This document shows, piece after piece, positions 9,075 through 18,549 of a DNA stretch of 64,000 nucleotides. The position numbers were made by a program, and so were the translations under genes. Position 1 is the first letter of the stretch. Each line of letters opens with the position of its first letter. The stretch spans positions 59,162-123,161 of the forward strand of contig CANMKE010000013.1 in assembly GCA_947498325.1 (NCBI GenBank), written 5' to 3'. The notes below the pieces were generated by a model that saw only the letters and a list, made by a program, of their open reading frames with translations, had not been told where the DNA came from and did no database searches. The DNA is from an uncultured Persicobacter sp. (GTDB taxonomy: Bacteria; Bacteroidota; Bacteroidia; Cytophagales; Cyclobacteriaceae).

Positions 9075-11036
9075 ATGATGAAGAAGGTATTATTTTTTGT
9101 AGCGTGCCTATTGGCCTGCAACAGCCTGATGGCGGAAGACCTGATGGTCAATTCCCCAAACAAAAAAATGCGTTTCACCTTGCACACTGGCAAAACGCTT
9201 AAATTTTCTGTCCGTGCTTTCGGGCGTGCAGCTATCGACCCTACAAAAATTGATTTGCAGGTAGATGGGAAATATCTTGGGGCAGGGGCGAAAATCGCCA
9301 ACTCCAGCATTAAGGAACATCAACTTTCGGAAACCCCAGTGGTGCCCGTAAAATTCGAAACGGTCGATAATCATTACAATGAGCTGACCGTGAAATTCAA
9401 AAGTGGTATTCAGCTGATTGCTCGCGCCTATGACGCCGGTGTAGCTTACCGTTTTGTGTTGGATAAAAAAGGAAGCGTGATCATTAACAATGAGGTTTTT
9501 GACTTTACTTTACCAGGAAACCCAAAGGTGTTTTTCCCTACGGAAGAAAGCCTGATTTCACATTATGAGCGCTACTATGAGGTGTTCAACATGAAGAATA
9601 TTTTGGCAGGAACCTTCTGTTCGTTGCCTATGCTGAACATTGTAGCGGGAGATTTACACGTAGGACTTACCGAAGCGGATTTATTCGACTATCCACACCT
9701 GTTCCTTGAATCCAATGGTAAAGGACAGCTTGTTTCAAAATTCCCACACGTTGTAAAAGCTACCGTGGCAGAAAAAGGGGAGCTTGGCGACCGCAACGAA
9801 ATCATTACTGAAGAAGCGGACTATATCGCCAAAACGGCAGGAAAGCGTTCCTTCCCTTGGCGTGTATTTCCTATTGCTGAAGAAGCCGGCGACTTGATCG
9901 AAGGTAATTTGGTGTACAAACTTTCGACGCCTTCAAAAATCAAAGATACTTCATGGATCAAGCCGGGTAAAGTTGCCTGGGATTGGTGGAATGCCAATAA
10001 CCTTTACGGGGTAGATTTCAAAGCCGGGCTGAACAATGAAACGTACAAGTACTATATCGATTTTGCTTCCAAGAACAATATCCCTTATGTAATTTTGGAT
10101 GAAGGATGGACCAAGTCAACGACCAACATTAAAGAATATGCCAAAGATATCAATGTAGAAGAATTGGTGAAATATGGTAATGAGCGTGGCGTAGGCTTGG
10201 TGCTTTGGGCACTTTGGGGTCCATTGAATGAGGACATCGCCGGTACCTTGGATTTGTATGAAAAATGGGGCGTTAAGGGAATCAAGATTGATTTCATGCA
10301 GCGTGCAGATCAGGATATGGTGAATTTCTACGAAGAGGTAGCGGTATTGGCTGCTGAGCGTCATTTGTTGGTAGATTACCACGGTGCTTTCAAACCAACA
10401 GGGATGGAAAAAACCTACCCGAACATCGTGAACTACGAAGGCGTGAAAGGTTTAGAAAATAATAAGTGGAGTGATGAAGTTACGCCAACACACAACGTTA
10501 CTTTGCCATTTACACGTATGCTCGCAGGTCCTTTGGATTATACTCCTGGAGCGATGGACAATGCCCACGCACAAAACTATATGATCCGTTTTGACCGCCC
10601 AATGGCCATTGGAACACGTGCCCATCAGGCTGCAATGTTTGTGGTTTACGAAGCGCCTTTGCAAATGATGGCCGACAGCCCAAGCAACTATGAGCGTGAG
10701 CAAAAATTCACTTCATTCATTGCTCAAATGCCAACGACGTGGGACGAAACGAAAGTAATTTCTGGTGAGGTAGGTGAGCACATCATCATCGCTCGTCGCC
10801 ACGGAAACGATTGGTTCTTGGCAGGGATGACAGGTGCCGAAGGCATGGAAACAGCCGTTGCTTTGGACTTCCTGAAGGATGGTCAATACGAAGCGGAAAT
10901 CTTGACGGACGGACCAAATGCCGAAATGGCTGCCATCGATTATTTGCTGAAAACAAAGTCAGTAAGTAAAGCCGAGGAGTTGAACATCAAAATGGTGAAT
11001 GGCGGTGGTTTTGCCGTGATTTTCCATAAGAAATAA
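9075..11036 (+). CDS. GH97 alpha-glycosidase (alpha-galactosidase-like)
   Basis: 653 residues with a signal peptide ending SLMAE. Order: N-terminal beta-supersandwich (about 25-290), catalytic barrel (about 300-560, from VAWDWWNANNLYGVDF), C-terminal beta-sheet domain. GH97 contains inverting alpha-glucosidases (SusB type) and retaining alpha-galactosidases that use an Asp nucleophile. Here Asp406 in GIKIDFMQR sits where the retaining nucleophile is expected, and Glu455 in NYEGVKG is the likely acid/base, so an alpha-galactosidase-type retaining enzyme is favoured. That assignment is inference from motif position. A family-1 hairpin lies just 11 bases after the stop. Confidence 0.88.
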   Translation: MMKKVLFFVACLLACNSLMAEDLMVNSPNKKMRFTLHTGKTLKFSVRAFGRAAIDPTKIDLQVDGKYLGAGAKIANSSIKEHQLSETPVVPVKFETVDNHYNELTVKFKSGIQLIARAYDAGVAYRFVLDKKGSVIINNEVFDFTLPGNPKVFFPTEESLISHYERYYEVFNMKNILAGTFCSLPMLNIVAGDLHVGLTEADLFDYPHLFLESNGKGQLVSKFPHVVKATVAEKGELGDRNEIITEEADYIAKTAGKRSFPWRVFPIAEEAGDLIEGNLVYKLSTPSKIKDTSWIKPGKVAWDWWNANNLYGVDFKAGLNNETYKYYIDFASKNNIPYVILDEGWTKSTTNIKEYAKDINVEELVKYGNERGVGLVLWALWGPLNEDIAGTLDLYEKWGVKGIKIDFMQRADQDMVNFYEEVAVLAAERHLLVDYHGAFKPTGMEKTYPNIVNYEGVKGLENNKWSDEVTPTHNVTLPFTRMLAGPLDYTPGAMDNAHAQNYMIRFDRPMAIGTRAHQAAMFVVYEAPLQMMADSPSNYEREQKFTSFIAQMPTTWDETKVISGEVGEHIIIARRHGNDWFLAGMTGAEGMETAVALDFLKDGQYEAEILTDGPNAEMAAIDYLLKTKSVSKAEELNIKMVNGGGFAVIFHKK

Positions 11037-11046
11037 ACATTTTAAA

Positions 11047-11087
11047 AATCAAATTATTTCAAGCGTCTCGCTTGGAATAATTTGATT
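11047..11087. repeat. Family-1 intergenic hairpin (long AT-rich arm)
   Basis: Outer arm AATCAAATTATT pairs perfectly with AATAATTTGATT (12 bases), followed by a T-G wobble, inner stem CAAGCG / CGCTTG and loop TCT. The core is identical to the copy at 7057, but the outer arm is unrelated in sequence and still fully self-complementary. Confidence 0.88.
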
Positions 11088-11098
11088 CATCGCTGTAG

Positions 11099-11159
11099 GG
11101 GCTGGCCAATGTGTCTGCCCAAACCATTACAAATTTTGGATACACACATAGGTGCATCC
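11099..11159. repeat. Family-2 paired hairpins (CTGTGT-type apex), host of a MITE
   Basis: Two 22-base hairpins separated by 17 bases. The first (11099-11120) has arms GGGC...GCCC with apex CAATGT. The second (11138-11159), read on the reverse strand, has stem GGATGCAC / GTGTATCC with apex CTATGT. The same pair recurs at 59592-59661. The unit is interrupted at its right end by the MITE that starts at 11161. Confidence 0.7.
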
Positions 11160-11160
11160 A

Positions 11161-11336
11161 CAATGTCATTAAGTTAAGCACCTTACCCCGTAGAGACGTT
11201 ATTTTTAACGTCTAACACAACGCTGATATCTCTTGGATTAATTCAAATGGTTACGTGAGACATAATGAATTATGCCTTTCCATGCATTTCAAATTTACAC
11301 CTGAGTCAGCCCAAAATCCTTAACTTAATGACATTG
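11161..11336. mobile_element. MITE-like element, 18-base TIRs, 10-base target duplication
   Basis: The 176-base element starts with CAATGTCATTAAGTTAAG (11161-11178) and ends with its exact reverse complement (11319-11336). It is flanked by the direct repeat GGTGCATCCA at 11151-11160 and 11337-11346, a 10-base target-site duplication. No transposase frame is present, so it is non-autonomous. Inside lies a perfect AGACGTT / AACGTCT hairpin (11194-11213). A second copy with the same TIRs is at 59187-59590. Confidence 0.88.
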
Positions 11337-11374
11337 GGTGCATCCATACAGTATTTAAAATTAGTTTTAAGCCA

Positions 11375-11395
11375 TCACGATTGGGACTCTCGTGA
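11375..11395. repeat. Degenerate family-1 hairpin
   Basis: TCACGA and TCGTGA arms flank TTGGGACTC. On the reverse strand the left half reads CGAGAG-TCC like other family-1 copies, but the right half is mutated (CAATCG). It is probably a decayed copy. Confidence 0.5.
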
Positions 11396-11407
11396 CAGCG
11401 ATTCACC

Positions 11408-11444
11408 TCAAACTGTCGCGAGAGTCTCTCTCGTGACAGTTTGA
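11408..11444. repeat. Family-1 intergenic hairpin upstream of GH3
   Basis: Outer arm TCAAACTGTC / GACAGTTTGA (10 bases, perfect), G-T wobble, inner stem CGAGAG / CTCTCG, loop TCT. It lies 37 bases before the second GH3 start, so it may be in that gene's leader RNA. Confidence 0.88.
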
Positions 11445-11481
11445 ACGCTTTAGTCCCTCACTTTTTGATCAGTCCATATAT

Positions 11482-13698
11482 ATGAAGAAGATATTTTTAA
11501 GCCTTGCCTTGGTGCTGGCCTTGACAAAAATCAATGTTTTTGCACAGACCGATAGCGACCGTGTTAATCAGCTGATGGAGCAGATGACCATCGACGAGAA
11601 GCTTGGGCAAATGACCCAAATCTGCCTGAGCACCATCACCCTTGACGGAAACAAAACCCTCGACCTGAATGTCGATTTGTTTCGGGATGCTATTCTGAAA
11701 TACCACGTCGGTTCATTTTTGAGTGGTAGTGATAAAGCCGAGCGCTGGGTAGATTTTGTTGGGGGAATTCAGCAAGTAGCCCTTGATGAAAGTCGTTTGG
11801 GGATTCCGTTGATCCTCGGAATTGACCACGTGCATGGTGCCAACTATGTAAACGAAGGGACCATTTTTCCGCATAATTTAGCCTTGGCTTCCACTTTTAA
11901 TACCGATCTGGCCAAGCAGGGAGCGATCGTAACAAGAGAAGAAACAGCCGCTTTGGGCTTGAGCTGGAACTTTGCCCCCGTGCTTGATTTGGGGAAAAAT
12001 AGCCGTTGGCCTCGCTTGTATGAAACCTTTGGAGAGGATCCTGTGGTGTGTTCTAAGATGGGTGTAGCCACGATCGAAGGTTTGGAAGAAAAGCGCGAGG
12101 GCATGTCTTTGGCCGCTTGTGCGAAACACTTTGTGGGCTATTCTGATCCTTATAATGGATGGGATCGTACGCCTGCCGAAATCCCGATGCAGACACTTTG
12201 GGAACAGTATTTACCTTCTTTCAAAGCGGGTTTTGATGCTGGTGTAAAGACAGTGATGTTGAACAGTGGGGAATTGAACGGCATGGCGGTTCACGCTTCC
12301 AAGGAAATTGTTACTGATCTGTTGCGAGACCAAATGGGCTTTGAAGGTGTGGTGGTGACCGATATTGTCGATATCGAAAAGCTGATCAAAATGCACCATG
12401 CGGCAGATAACTTGAAGGATGCCGTATTGTTGAGTTTGAATGCAGGCATTGATATGTATATGGCTTGCAGCGATTTTGAGTTCATCGATGTAACCAAGGA
12501 ATTGTTGGCGGAAGGCAAGATCACGGAAGATCGAATCAATGTTTCTGTTCGTCGTATCCTGAACTTGAAAGAAGATTTGGGCTTGTTCGAACATGCGTTG
12601 CCTAATAAAAAAGAAATCAATACCATTGGCACGGCTGACAACAAAGCGGTAGCGATTGCTGCGGCAGAAGAGACGGTTGTTTTGTTGAAAAATAAAGAAA
12701 ACGTTTTGCCATTGAAGCAGTCGATCAAAAACATTTTGGTAACTGGTTTTGCGGCCAATTCCAAGCATCAAATGACTGGCGCCTGGACAATGGAATGGTT
12801 GGGGCAACCTGACGAAAGCATGCACCCTTCGGAGATGAATACCCTTTTCACCGCTTTGAAAAAGGATTTCCCTCAGTCCAACATCATTTTGGTCGATGAG
12901 CAAGATACCAAAGCATTGAACAAGGTGGCCAAGAAAGCCGATGCCATTATCGTAACGGCAGGTGAGCAGCCATACAGTGAGTTTAAGGGCAATACAATGA
13001 CCTTGGCGATGGACAAAAAACAGCAGCGATTGATCGAAGATCTTTCCGCTTTCAATAAGCCGACCGTCTTGGTGATGTTGGAAAGTCGTCCACAAATCAT
13101 CACAGATGTGGAGCCATTGGCAGACGCAATCATGTTTGTTTGTTCGCCTGGCTACGGCGGTGGAGATGCCCTTTCGGGAGTGATTTCCGGTCGTGTGAAT
13201 CCAAGCGGGAAACTGCCTTTCTCTTATCCAAAATACGATGGCACCGTGATGCCTTACTATTATAAACATTCGACACAGGCGGCCATCGATCGTCTTGGTG
13301 AATCACCGTTTTTGTATCCTTTCGGTCATGGACTTTCTTACAGTAATTTTGAATATACTGACCTCAAAATCTCCGGTGAGCAGATGACGCTTGGGCAGGA
13401 AATTACCGCCTCAGTAACGGTGAGTAACCCGAGTGAGAGAGATGGGAAAGAGGCTGTTTTGTGGTTTTTGACTGATGAGATCGGGGTAAATCCTCGTCCG
13501 GTAAAACAGCTTTTTGACTTTGAGAAAAAGACGATCAATGCCAATGGCAGTCAGACTTTCAGCATTAAAATCAAAGCGAATGACTTGAATTATCCTGATG
13601 CCAACGGTAAACCTGTTTATGAATCTGGCTACTACACTTTGAAAGTAGGCGACCAATCGGTGCGCTTCTATTTATCTGTTGATCAAAACACACTATAA
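11482..13698 (+). CDS. GH3 beta-glucosidase (BglX-like)
   Basis: 738 residues with a signal peptide (MKKIFLSLALVLALTKINVFAQ). The layout is that of periplasmic BglX-type beta-glucosidases: barrel with LGIPLILGIDHVHG and FPHNLALA, CAKHFVGY, the nucleophile Asp294 in VVVTDIVDI, then the alpha/beta sandwich and a fibronectin-III-like domain (GHGLSYSNFEY, DGKEAVLWFLTD). It has no PA14 insert, unlike the GH3 at 2447. It cleaves terminal beta-glucosyl residues from oligosaccharides. The GH36 gene starts 1 base after its stop, so the two are cotranscribed. Confidence 0.94.
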   Translation: MKKIFLSLALVLALTKINVFAQTDSDRVNQLMEQMTIDEKLGQMTQICLSTITLDGNKTLDLNVDLFRDAILKYHVGSFLSGSDKAERWVDFVGGIQQVALDESRLGIPLILGIDHVHGANYVNEGTIFPHNLALASTFNTDLAKQGAIVTREETAALGLSWNFAPVLDLGKNSRWPRLYETFGEDPVVCSKMGVATIEGLEEKREGMSLAACAKHFVGYSDPYNGWDRTPAEIPMQTLWEQYLPSFKAGFDAGVKTVMLNSGELNGMAVHASKEIVTDLLRDQMGFEGVVVTDIVDIEKLIKMHHAADNLKDAVLLSLNAGIDMYMACSDFEFIDVTKELLAEGKITEDRINVSVRRILNLKEDLGLFEHALPNKKEINTIGTADNKAVAIAAAEETVVLLKNKENVLPLKQSIKNILVTGFAANSKHQMTGAWTMEWLGQPDESMHPSEMNTLFTALKKDFPQSNIILVDEQDTKALNKVAKKADAIIVTAGEQPYSEFKGNTMTLAMDKKQQRLIEDLSAFNKPTVLVMLESRPQIITDVEPLADAIMFVCSPGYGGGDALSGVISGRVNPSGKLPFSYPKYDGTVMPYYYKHSTQAAIDRLGESPFLYPFGHGLSYSNFEYTDLKISGEQMTLGQEITASVTVSNPSERDGKEAVLWFLTDEIGVNPRPVKQLFDFEKKTINANGSQTFSIKIKANDLNYPDANGKPVYESGYYTLKVGDQSVRFYLSVDQNTL

Positions 13699-13699
13699 A

Positions 13700-15853
13700 A
13701 TGAGAATTGTATTTTTTGTAGCTTTATGGCTATGTAGCGTAGGTGTAAAAGCGCAGTCATGGATCCAAAGTTCAGACAAAGAACTGATTTTGGATAACGG
13801 ATTGGTGCACCGAGTGATCTCTTTTGAGGATAACAAAATCGCATCGACAGAATTATCTCTGCATGGGGATACGACCAATTTTTTGGTAGACACTTCCCGG
13901 GAATTTTCCTTTCTGCTGAACGGACAAGCCGTTGATGGGCAGTCGGGATGGGAACTCCAAGGCATTGAAAAGTTCGCCATGCCACAGCAGGGGCAAGCGG
14001 TGGCGGTAGCTTTAAAAAGTACTTTCCACGAAGACCTTTACCTGAAAGTAAATTATGTACTTTACCCTGAACTGCCTTTGATCAGGAAATGGGTGGAAAT
14101 TGAAAACCTCGGCTTGCAGGATCTGAAAATTGATGCCTTACAGATTGAGGACCTTCAAACAATCCTTAATTTCGAATGTACTTTCACTTTGCATAATTAT
14201 GCCCGAATGAAAAACATCGGTCGTTTTGTAGGTAATTGGGATGATCCGGTTTGTGTGGTGCATGATATTGAGTTGCGCAAAGGAATGGCTTTGGGGAATG
14301 AGGCGATTGGTGTGTTGAAGCGTACCGCTTACCATACCGTGGGTAATAAAAACGACGTTCAGGTAGGGCTGACCACCGAAAAGGAAGATTTCCCTTTCCG
14401 AAAATATGTGGCGCCTGAGGAGAATTTCGTCAGCCCAAAAACCTTCATCTGTCTGTATAACAACCGTGCTGATGGCTTCGAGGTAGTTAATGAGGAAGTC
14501 AATCGTTTTGTTACTTTGCATATGAACCCACGCATTGTACAATTAAAAGATAAGCCTACTTTCGTTTACAACACCTGGTACCCATTCCGTACTTTCGTTT
14601 CGGATACTTTGGTGCAGTCGGTGGCGGATGCTGCAGCCAAATGTGGTTTGCAGGAACTGATTATTGATGATGGCTGGCAGGTTAACTACCGTGGTGAAAC
14701 TTCTGAAAAAGACTGGGGTGGAAATTATGGCGACTGGCTGGTGGATGAGCATAAATTCAAAGGAGGGCTGAAACCGACTTTCGATTATATCAAATCTAAA
14801 AATATGAAGCCAGGCCTTTGGATTTCCATTGCTTCGGCCACTGGCGACGCACAGGTTTTTCAGGAACATCCGGAGTGGTTCGTGGTTGATAAAAACGGTA
14901 AATACGGCAACCTGCACTTCGTGGATGAGGACGGTACCGGCGACTTTTATTCGGCCTCTTTTGGAACTGAATGGTATGATTATATCAAGGGTAAAATCGT
15001 TGGTCTGGTCAAAGAACACGGCCTTGAATATGCCAAGCTTGATTTGGCCGTGGTTACGAGCCCTTACATTAACGATGATGAAAATTCTGGTTCCTATGCC
15101 AAAGATCATGAACTTTACAAAGACCATAATGCCTCTTATTATGTATTGTATGAGCGCCTGCTGAAGCTGTTCGATGAACTGCATGAGGAAGCGCCAAACT
15201 TGTTCATTGACTGTACATTTGAAACCGCCGGCAAGTTCCACATGATGGATTATGCCATTGCTCAGCATGCGGAAGGCAACTGGTTGTCTAACTTTGAAGA
15301 CCCACAGCCATTCGGGGCCTTGCGTGTCCGTCAGATGGCGTGGTGGCGTTCGCCGGCTGTGCCTGCGGCGTCTTTGGTTATCGGTAACCTGCCGATGGAT
15401 GACCCTAACTTTGAGCTTGGGCTTAAATCCCTGATCGGGACATTGCCAATTGTGCTCGGAGATCCTCGACTATTGTCAGAGGACAAAGCCAAGCAAATGA
15501 AAACATGGTCAGACTGGATGAAAAACATGCAGGAAAAGTATGACTACATGAGCTTCCGTAAGGATTTGCCTGGTTTCTATGAGCCACGTGAAGGCGCATG
15601 GGATGGCTGGCAGCGCATCAATTTTGCCAAGCAGTCTGGTGGTTTGGTGGGTGTATTCCGTCAGGGGGCGCTGGAAAGCGAAAGACAGGTTTTTGTTACT
15701 GACCTGAAAGCTGATCAGCAATATGTAGTACGTCAGGCACCTACAGGTAAAAAAATACTGAAGGCAACAGGAAAATCATTAATGGAGCGGGGATTCAGGG
15801 TGAAAATCGATGAATCTCATGGCGGTGAAATTTTTGAAATTCAGCAATTATAA
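13700..15853 (+). CDS. GH36-type alpha-galactosidase (melibiase clan GH-D)
   Basis: 717 residues from ATG 13700, with a signal peptide ending GVKAQ; an in-frame TTG at 13679 would overlap the GH3 gene and was rejected. Order: N-terminal beta-sandwich (about 20-280), catalytic barrel (about 290-600, from NTWYPFRTFVSD, with LIIDDGWQ and MKPGLWIS), C-terminal beta domain. Asp448 in AKLDLA fits the nucleophile and Asp534 in SNFEDPQ fits the acid/base. It removes terminal alpha-galactose from side chains or oligosaccharides. The subfamily is divergent from well-known bacterial melibiases, so another alpha-glycoside remains possible. Confidence 0.85.
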   Translation: MRIVFFVALWLCSVGVKAQSWIQSSDKELILDNGLVHRVISFEDNKIASTELSLHGDTTNFLVDTSREFSFLLNGQAVDGQSGWELQGIEKFAMPQQGQAVAVALKSTFHEDLYLKVNYVLYPELPLIRKWVEIENLGLQDLKIDALQIEDLQTILNFECTFTLHNYARMKNIGRFVGNWDDPVCVVHDIELRKGMALGNEAIGVLKRTAYHTVGNKNDVQVGLTTEKEDFPFRKYVAPEENFVSPKTFICLYNNRADGFEVVNEEVNRFVTLHMNPRIVQLKDKPTFVYNTWYPFRTFVSDTLVQSVADAAAKCGLQELIIDDGWQVNYRGETSEKDWGGNYGDWLVDEHKFKGGLKPTFDYIKSKNMKPGLWISIASATGDAQVFQEHPEWFVVDKNGKYGNLHFVDEDGTGDFYSASFGTEWYDYIKGKIVGLVKEHGLEYAKLDLAVVTSPYINDDENSGSYAKDHELYKDHNASYYVLYERLLKLFDELHEEAPNLFIDCTFETAGKFHMMDYAIAQHAEGNWLSNFEDPQPFGALRVRQMAWWRSPAVPAASLVIGNLPMDDPNFELGLKSLIGTLPIVLGDPRLLSEDKAKQMKTWSDWMKNMQEKYDYMSFRKDLPGFYEPREGAWDGWQRINFAKQSGGLVGVFRQGALESERQVFVTDLKADQQYVVRQAPTGKKILKATGKSLMERGFRVKIDESHGGEIFEIQQL

Positions 15854-16144
15854 GTTTAACTTTATGTGTGTTTGAGATTTAATTATTTATGACCTTAATT
15901 ATACGATTGGTGAGAAGCTATTTTTAATGATTTTTTTCATGGTTATGGAGATTTCATTGAAAGGCTATTTCATTCATCGATAACCCTTTCGGGATGGTTA
16001 ATTTTTTAAACATGCAGTTAATTTTTAAGAAAAAAGATTAATGGATTGCTGTTTTGGATGATAGTAAGCACTATATATAGTATTGCCCTCAATGTCGTTC
16101 TTTGCATTCCTTTGCATTTTCGTATTACAATTAATTAGAGAAAC

Positions 16145-17443
16145 ATGCGTAATAAATATTTGTACTCCATCAGAAAAATGGCCCTCCTGATTTTAGGAGG
16201 TGTACTTTTTTCCTGTCAGTCGGCTGAAAAATCGACGCCCCTGTCTTTGACCTTCAAAAATGAAAACGCCACCGAGCTCGCGCAGGTGGTAACCATGCCC
16301 CGCGCTGAAGTATTGAAGAAATTAGGTGATATCCCTGCGGGAACATTGCCCGTGTTGTTTGACGGGGAGCAGGCGATTCCCGTTCAGTTTGATGACCTTG
16401 ATCAGGATGGTCAATGGGATGAGTTTTCAGTATGGGCTTTTGTGGGCGCTGAACAGGAAAAAACCTTTGCGGTGAAATTCATGAAAAATGATGAGCTGCC
16501 CGCTTTCAAAGCGTTTACAGATGTGCATTTTGGCGTGAAGCCATCGAAAGAAGAAGGCGTGCGCCCTGTATTGAAGGCGACGATCAAAAAGGATGAATTG
16601 CCATGGGATGCAGATTTTTACCCTTATCAGGCGGATGGCCCGATGTGGGAGAATGATCAGATAGGTTTCCGTCAGTATTTTGATGGAAGAAACTGTAAAG
16701 ATGTTTTTGGCAAACGGACGGCAGATTTATCGCTGCATAAAATTGGCTTTGATGCCAAAGGGAACCCTGAAGATAATTACCACGTGCTCGCAGATTGGGG
16801 CCGTGACATTATGCAAGTGGGCAGTTCACTTGGTGCGGGCTCATTGGCTATGGAAGTGGATGGCAAGATGTACCGCTTGGGTACCAAAATCAACGCCAAG
16901 CGCAATAATGTGGATTCCACCAAGTTTACCATGATTAACCGTGGCCCTATCCGAGGAATTTTCAAATTGGATTATTTCGGATGGGATGTTGCTGGGGAGA
17001 AAATCAACGTCAGTGAAATTATTTATATTAATCGTGGCGAGCACTGTTACCGATCTACTGTTACCGCCTCAGGTTTTGAAGGAGAGCGCACCTTGATTTC
17101 AGGGATGGTTCATCTGAACAATGATTTCCCGATGACAAAGCAGTTGGTTAACGGCAAGGAAGTGTTGATGTCGCATGATAAGCAGACTTACAACAAAGAA
17201 TTTTACATGGGGCTGGCTTTGGTTGTGGATGCAAAGCAACTGAAGGCGGTGGAGTTGGCGCCGGCAAAAGGCGATGGCATTACGAGTACTTATTGTGCCA
17301 AAACCAATGTCAAAGCTGGGCAAGCCTATCACACACAGTTCTTTGCCACTTGGGGGATGCAGGATGAGCGTTTCAGAAAGTCTGATTATTTCCAGCAGTT
17401 TGTCGTTGGTGCTGTGGGCGTAAAACCAATAGTGTTAATTTAA
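16145..17443 (+). CDS. DUF4861 family lipoprotein
   Basis: 432 residues with a lipobox (VLFSC, Cys24). The pattern fits DUF4861, a family found in Bacteroidota glycan loci: an N-terminal sandwich (LTFKNENATELAQVV, VQFDDLDQDGQWDE) then a larger domain with PYQADGPMWENDQIGFRQYF and HVLADWGRDIMQVGSSLG. The GPMWEND and DVFGK stretches are the best-preserved parts, and catalytic residues probably lie there, though I cannot assign them. It has its own upstream gap of 291 bases and a terminator just after the stop. An enzyme or binder acting on uronate or deoxy-sugar glycans is the likely role, by context only. Confidence 0.78.
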   Translation: MRNKYLYSIRKMALLILGGVLFSCQSAEKSTPLSLTFKNENATELAQVVTMPRAEVLKKLGDIPAGTLPVLFDGEQAIPVQFDDLDQDGQWDEFSVWAFVGAEQEKTFAVKFMKNDELPAFKAFTDVHFGVKPSKEEGVRPVLKATIKKDELPWDADFYPYQADGPMWENDQIGFRQYFDGRNCKDVFGKRTADLSLHKIGFDAKGNPEDNYHVLADWGRDIMQVGSSLGAGSLAMEVDGKMYRLGTKINAKRNNVDSTKFTMINRGPIRGIFKLDYFGWDVAGEKINVSEIIYINRGEHCYRSTVTASGFEGERTLISGMVHLNNDFPMTKQLVNGKEVLMSHDKQTYNKEFYMGLALVVDAKQLKAVELAPAKGDGITSTYCAKTNVKAGQAYHTQFFATWGMQDERFRKSDYFQQFVVGAVGVKPIVLI

Positions 17444-17466
17444 AAGCGATTATTTTAGAAATTAGA

Positions 17467-17493
17467 AAGGGGCTTTTTAAGCCTCTTTTTTTT
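17467..17493 (+). terminator. Rho-independent terminator after DUF4861 gene
   Basis: Stem AGGGGCTT / AAGCCTCT (one G-T wobble) around a short T loop, followed by a run of eight T. It closes the first glycan-degradation cluster. Confidence 0.85.
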
Positions 17494-17947
17494 GGTATAA
17501 TATTATTAAAGCAATTAAATATTTGTAAAAAAATTAATTTAATATTAATCTTTTCGTGATGTAAACTTGGTTGGTCTTGCTCAAATTATGGAAAACGGGC
17601 TGTCTACTTGGTGATGAGTACAATTTTACCGCTTATTTTTGAAGGAATTCAAATTTCCCGAATCAGGATAGATTATTTTAATAATCATCAGTTTGGATTA
17701 GTGGGTTGTAAAAAGTAGTGAATTTGTGCGTGTATTATTTAAATAATTACAAAAATCAACTTTTTAATAGTGAAAAGTATAATTCGCCGGAATCCTTTAT
17801 TTGTTAAATTTTGTACAAGCTCCAACAAGGTGATTCGGTAATTATACTATTTCTATTTGGCTTTAGTATTTCGAGGGATTATGTGCTAAATTAAACTATC
17901 GTTTATCGATAATAGTACATTAATTTGTAATCATTTTTTAATATATA
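17494..17947. other. AT-rich intergenic upstream of ECF sigma factor
   Basis: About 450 bases, very AT-rich, with no gene. A small inverted repeat TATCG / CGATA (17897-17911) lies 36 bases before the sigma factor start and could be a regulatory site, but it is too short to call. Confidence 0.4.
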
Positions 17948-18547
17948 ATGACGAATCTATCGGATATAGAACTTTTACAGAAAATCAGAAACGGTGAAGA
18001 TTATTACTTTAACTTATTGTTCAGGAAGTATTACTCTAAGTTGTATTATTTTGCGATTGAATTCGTTAAAGACGAATTTGAGGTGGAATCTATTGTACAG
18101 AATGCTTTTATTAAGGTTTGGGAAAAGCGGCATGATTTAAACGATAACTCCAATCTTAATGCCTATCTGCATACCATCGTAAAGAACGCCTGCCTGAAGT
18201 ACCTTAATCAGCAAGCCAAACACCGTAGTGTGCCACTTGAGGAAGAAGCGGTACAGCGGGAAATTTATGCATTATCTCAGTTTGAATCTGAAAAGTTGAG
18301 CATAGGAGAAATTACAGAAAAAATCACGACTGTACTCTCTTCTTTAAGCCCAAGATGTAAAGAAATTTTCTTGAAAAGTAAGCGGGATAATTTAAAAAAT
18401 AAGGAGATTGCTGAAGACCTCAACATCTCCATTAAAAGTGTGGAGGCTAATATCACAAGAGCCAAAAAATCAATCAAGTCGCAAATTGTCCAAAAGTTGG
18501 CATTGCTGTTATTCTTGATTGATCAAATGGCTGATTTTTTATTTTAA
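17948..18547 (+). CDS. ECF RNA polymerase sigma factor, Bacteroidota type
   Basis: 199 residues. Region 2 covers about residues 20-90 (NLLFRKYYSKLYYFA, then IVQNAFIKVWEKR), region 4 about 125-180 (LSPRCKEIFLKSK, NKEIAEDLNISIKSVEANI, the helix-turn-helix). This is the size and motif set of the sigma-70 family 1 proteins that control SusC-linked loci in Bacteroidota. Such genes are usually followed by a FecR-type anti-sigma factor; here the next gene is the convergent lutC only 2 bases away, so the partner is missing locally. A hydrophobic C-terminal tail (LALLLFLIDQMADFLF) is unusual and could contact the membrane. Targets cannot be read. Confidence 0.92.
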   Translation: MTNLSDIELLQKIRNGEDYYFNLLFRKYYSKLYYFAIEFVKDEFEVESIVQNAFIKVWEKRHDLNDNSNLNAYLHTIVKNACLKYLNQQAKHRSVPLEEEAVQREIYALSQFESEKLSIGEITEKITTVLSSLSPRCKEIFLKSKRDNLKNKEIAEDLNISIKSVEANITRAKKSIKSQIVQKLALLLFLIDQMADFLF

Positions 18548-18549
18548 GT

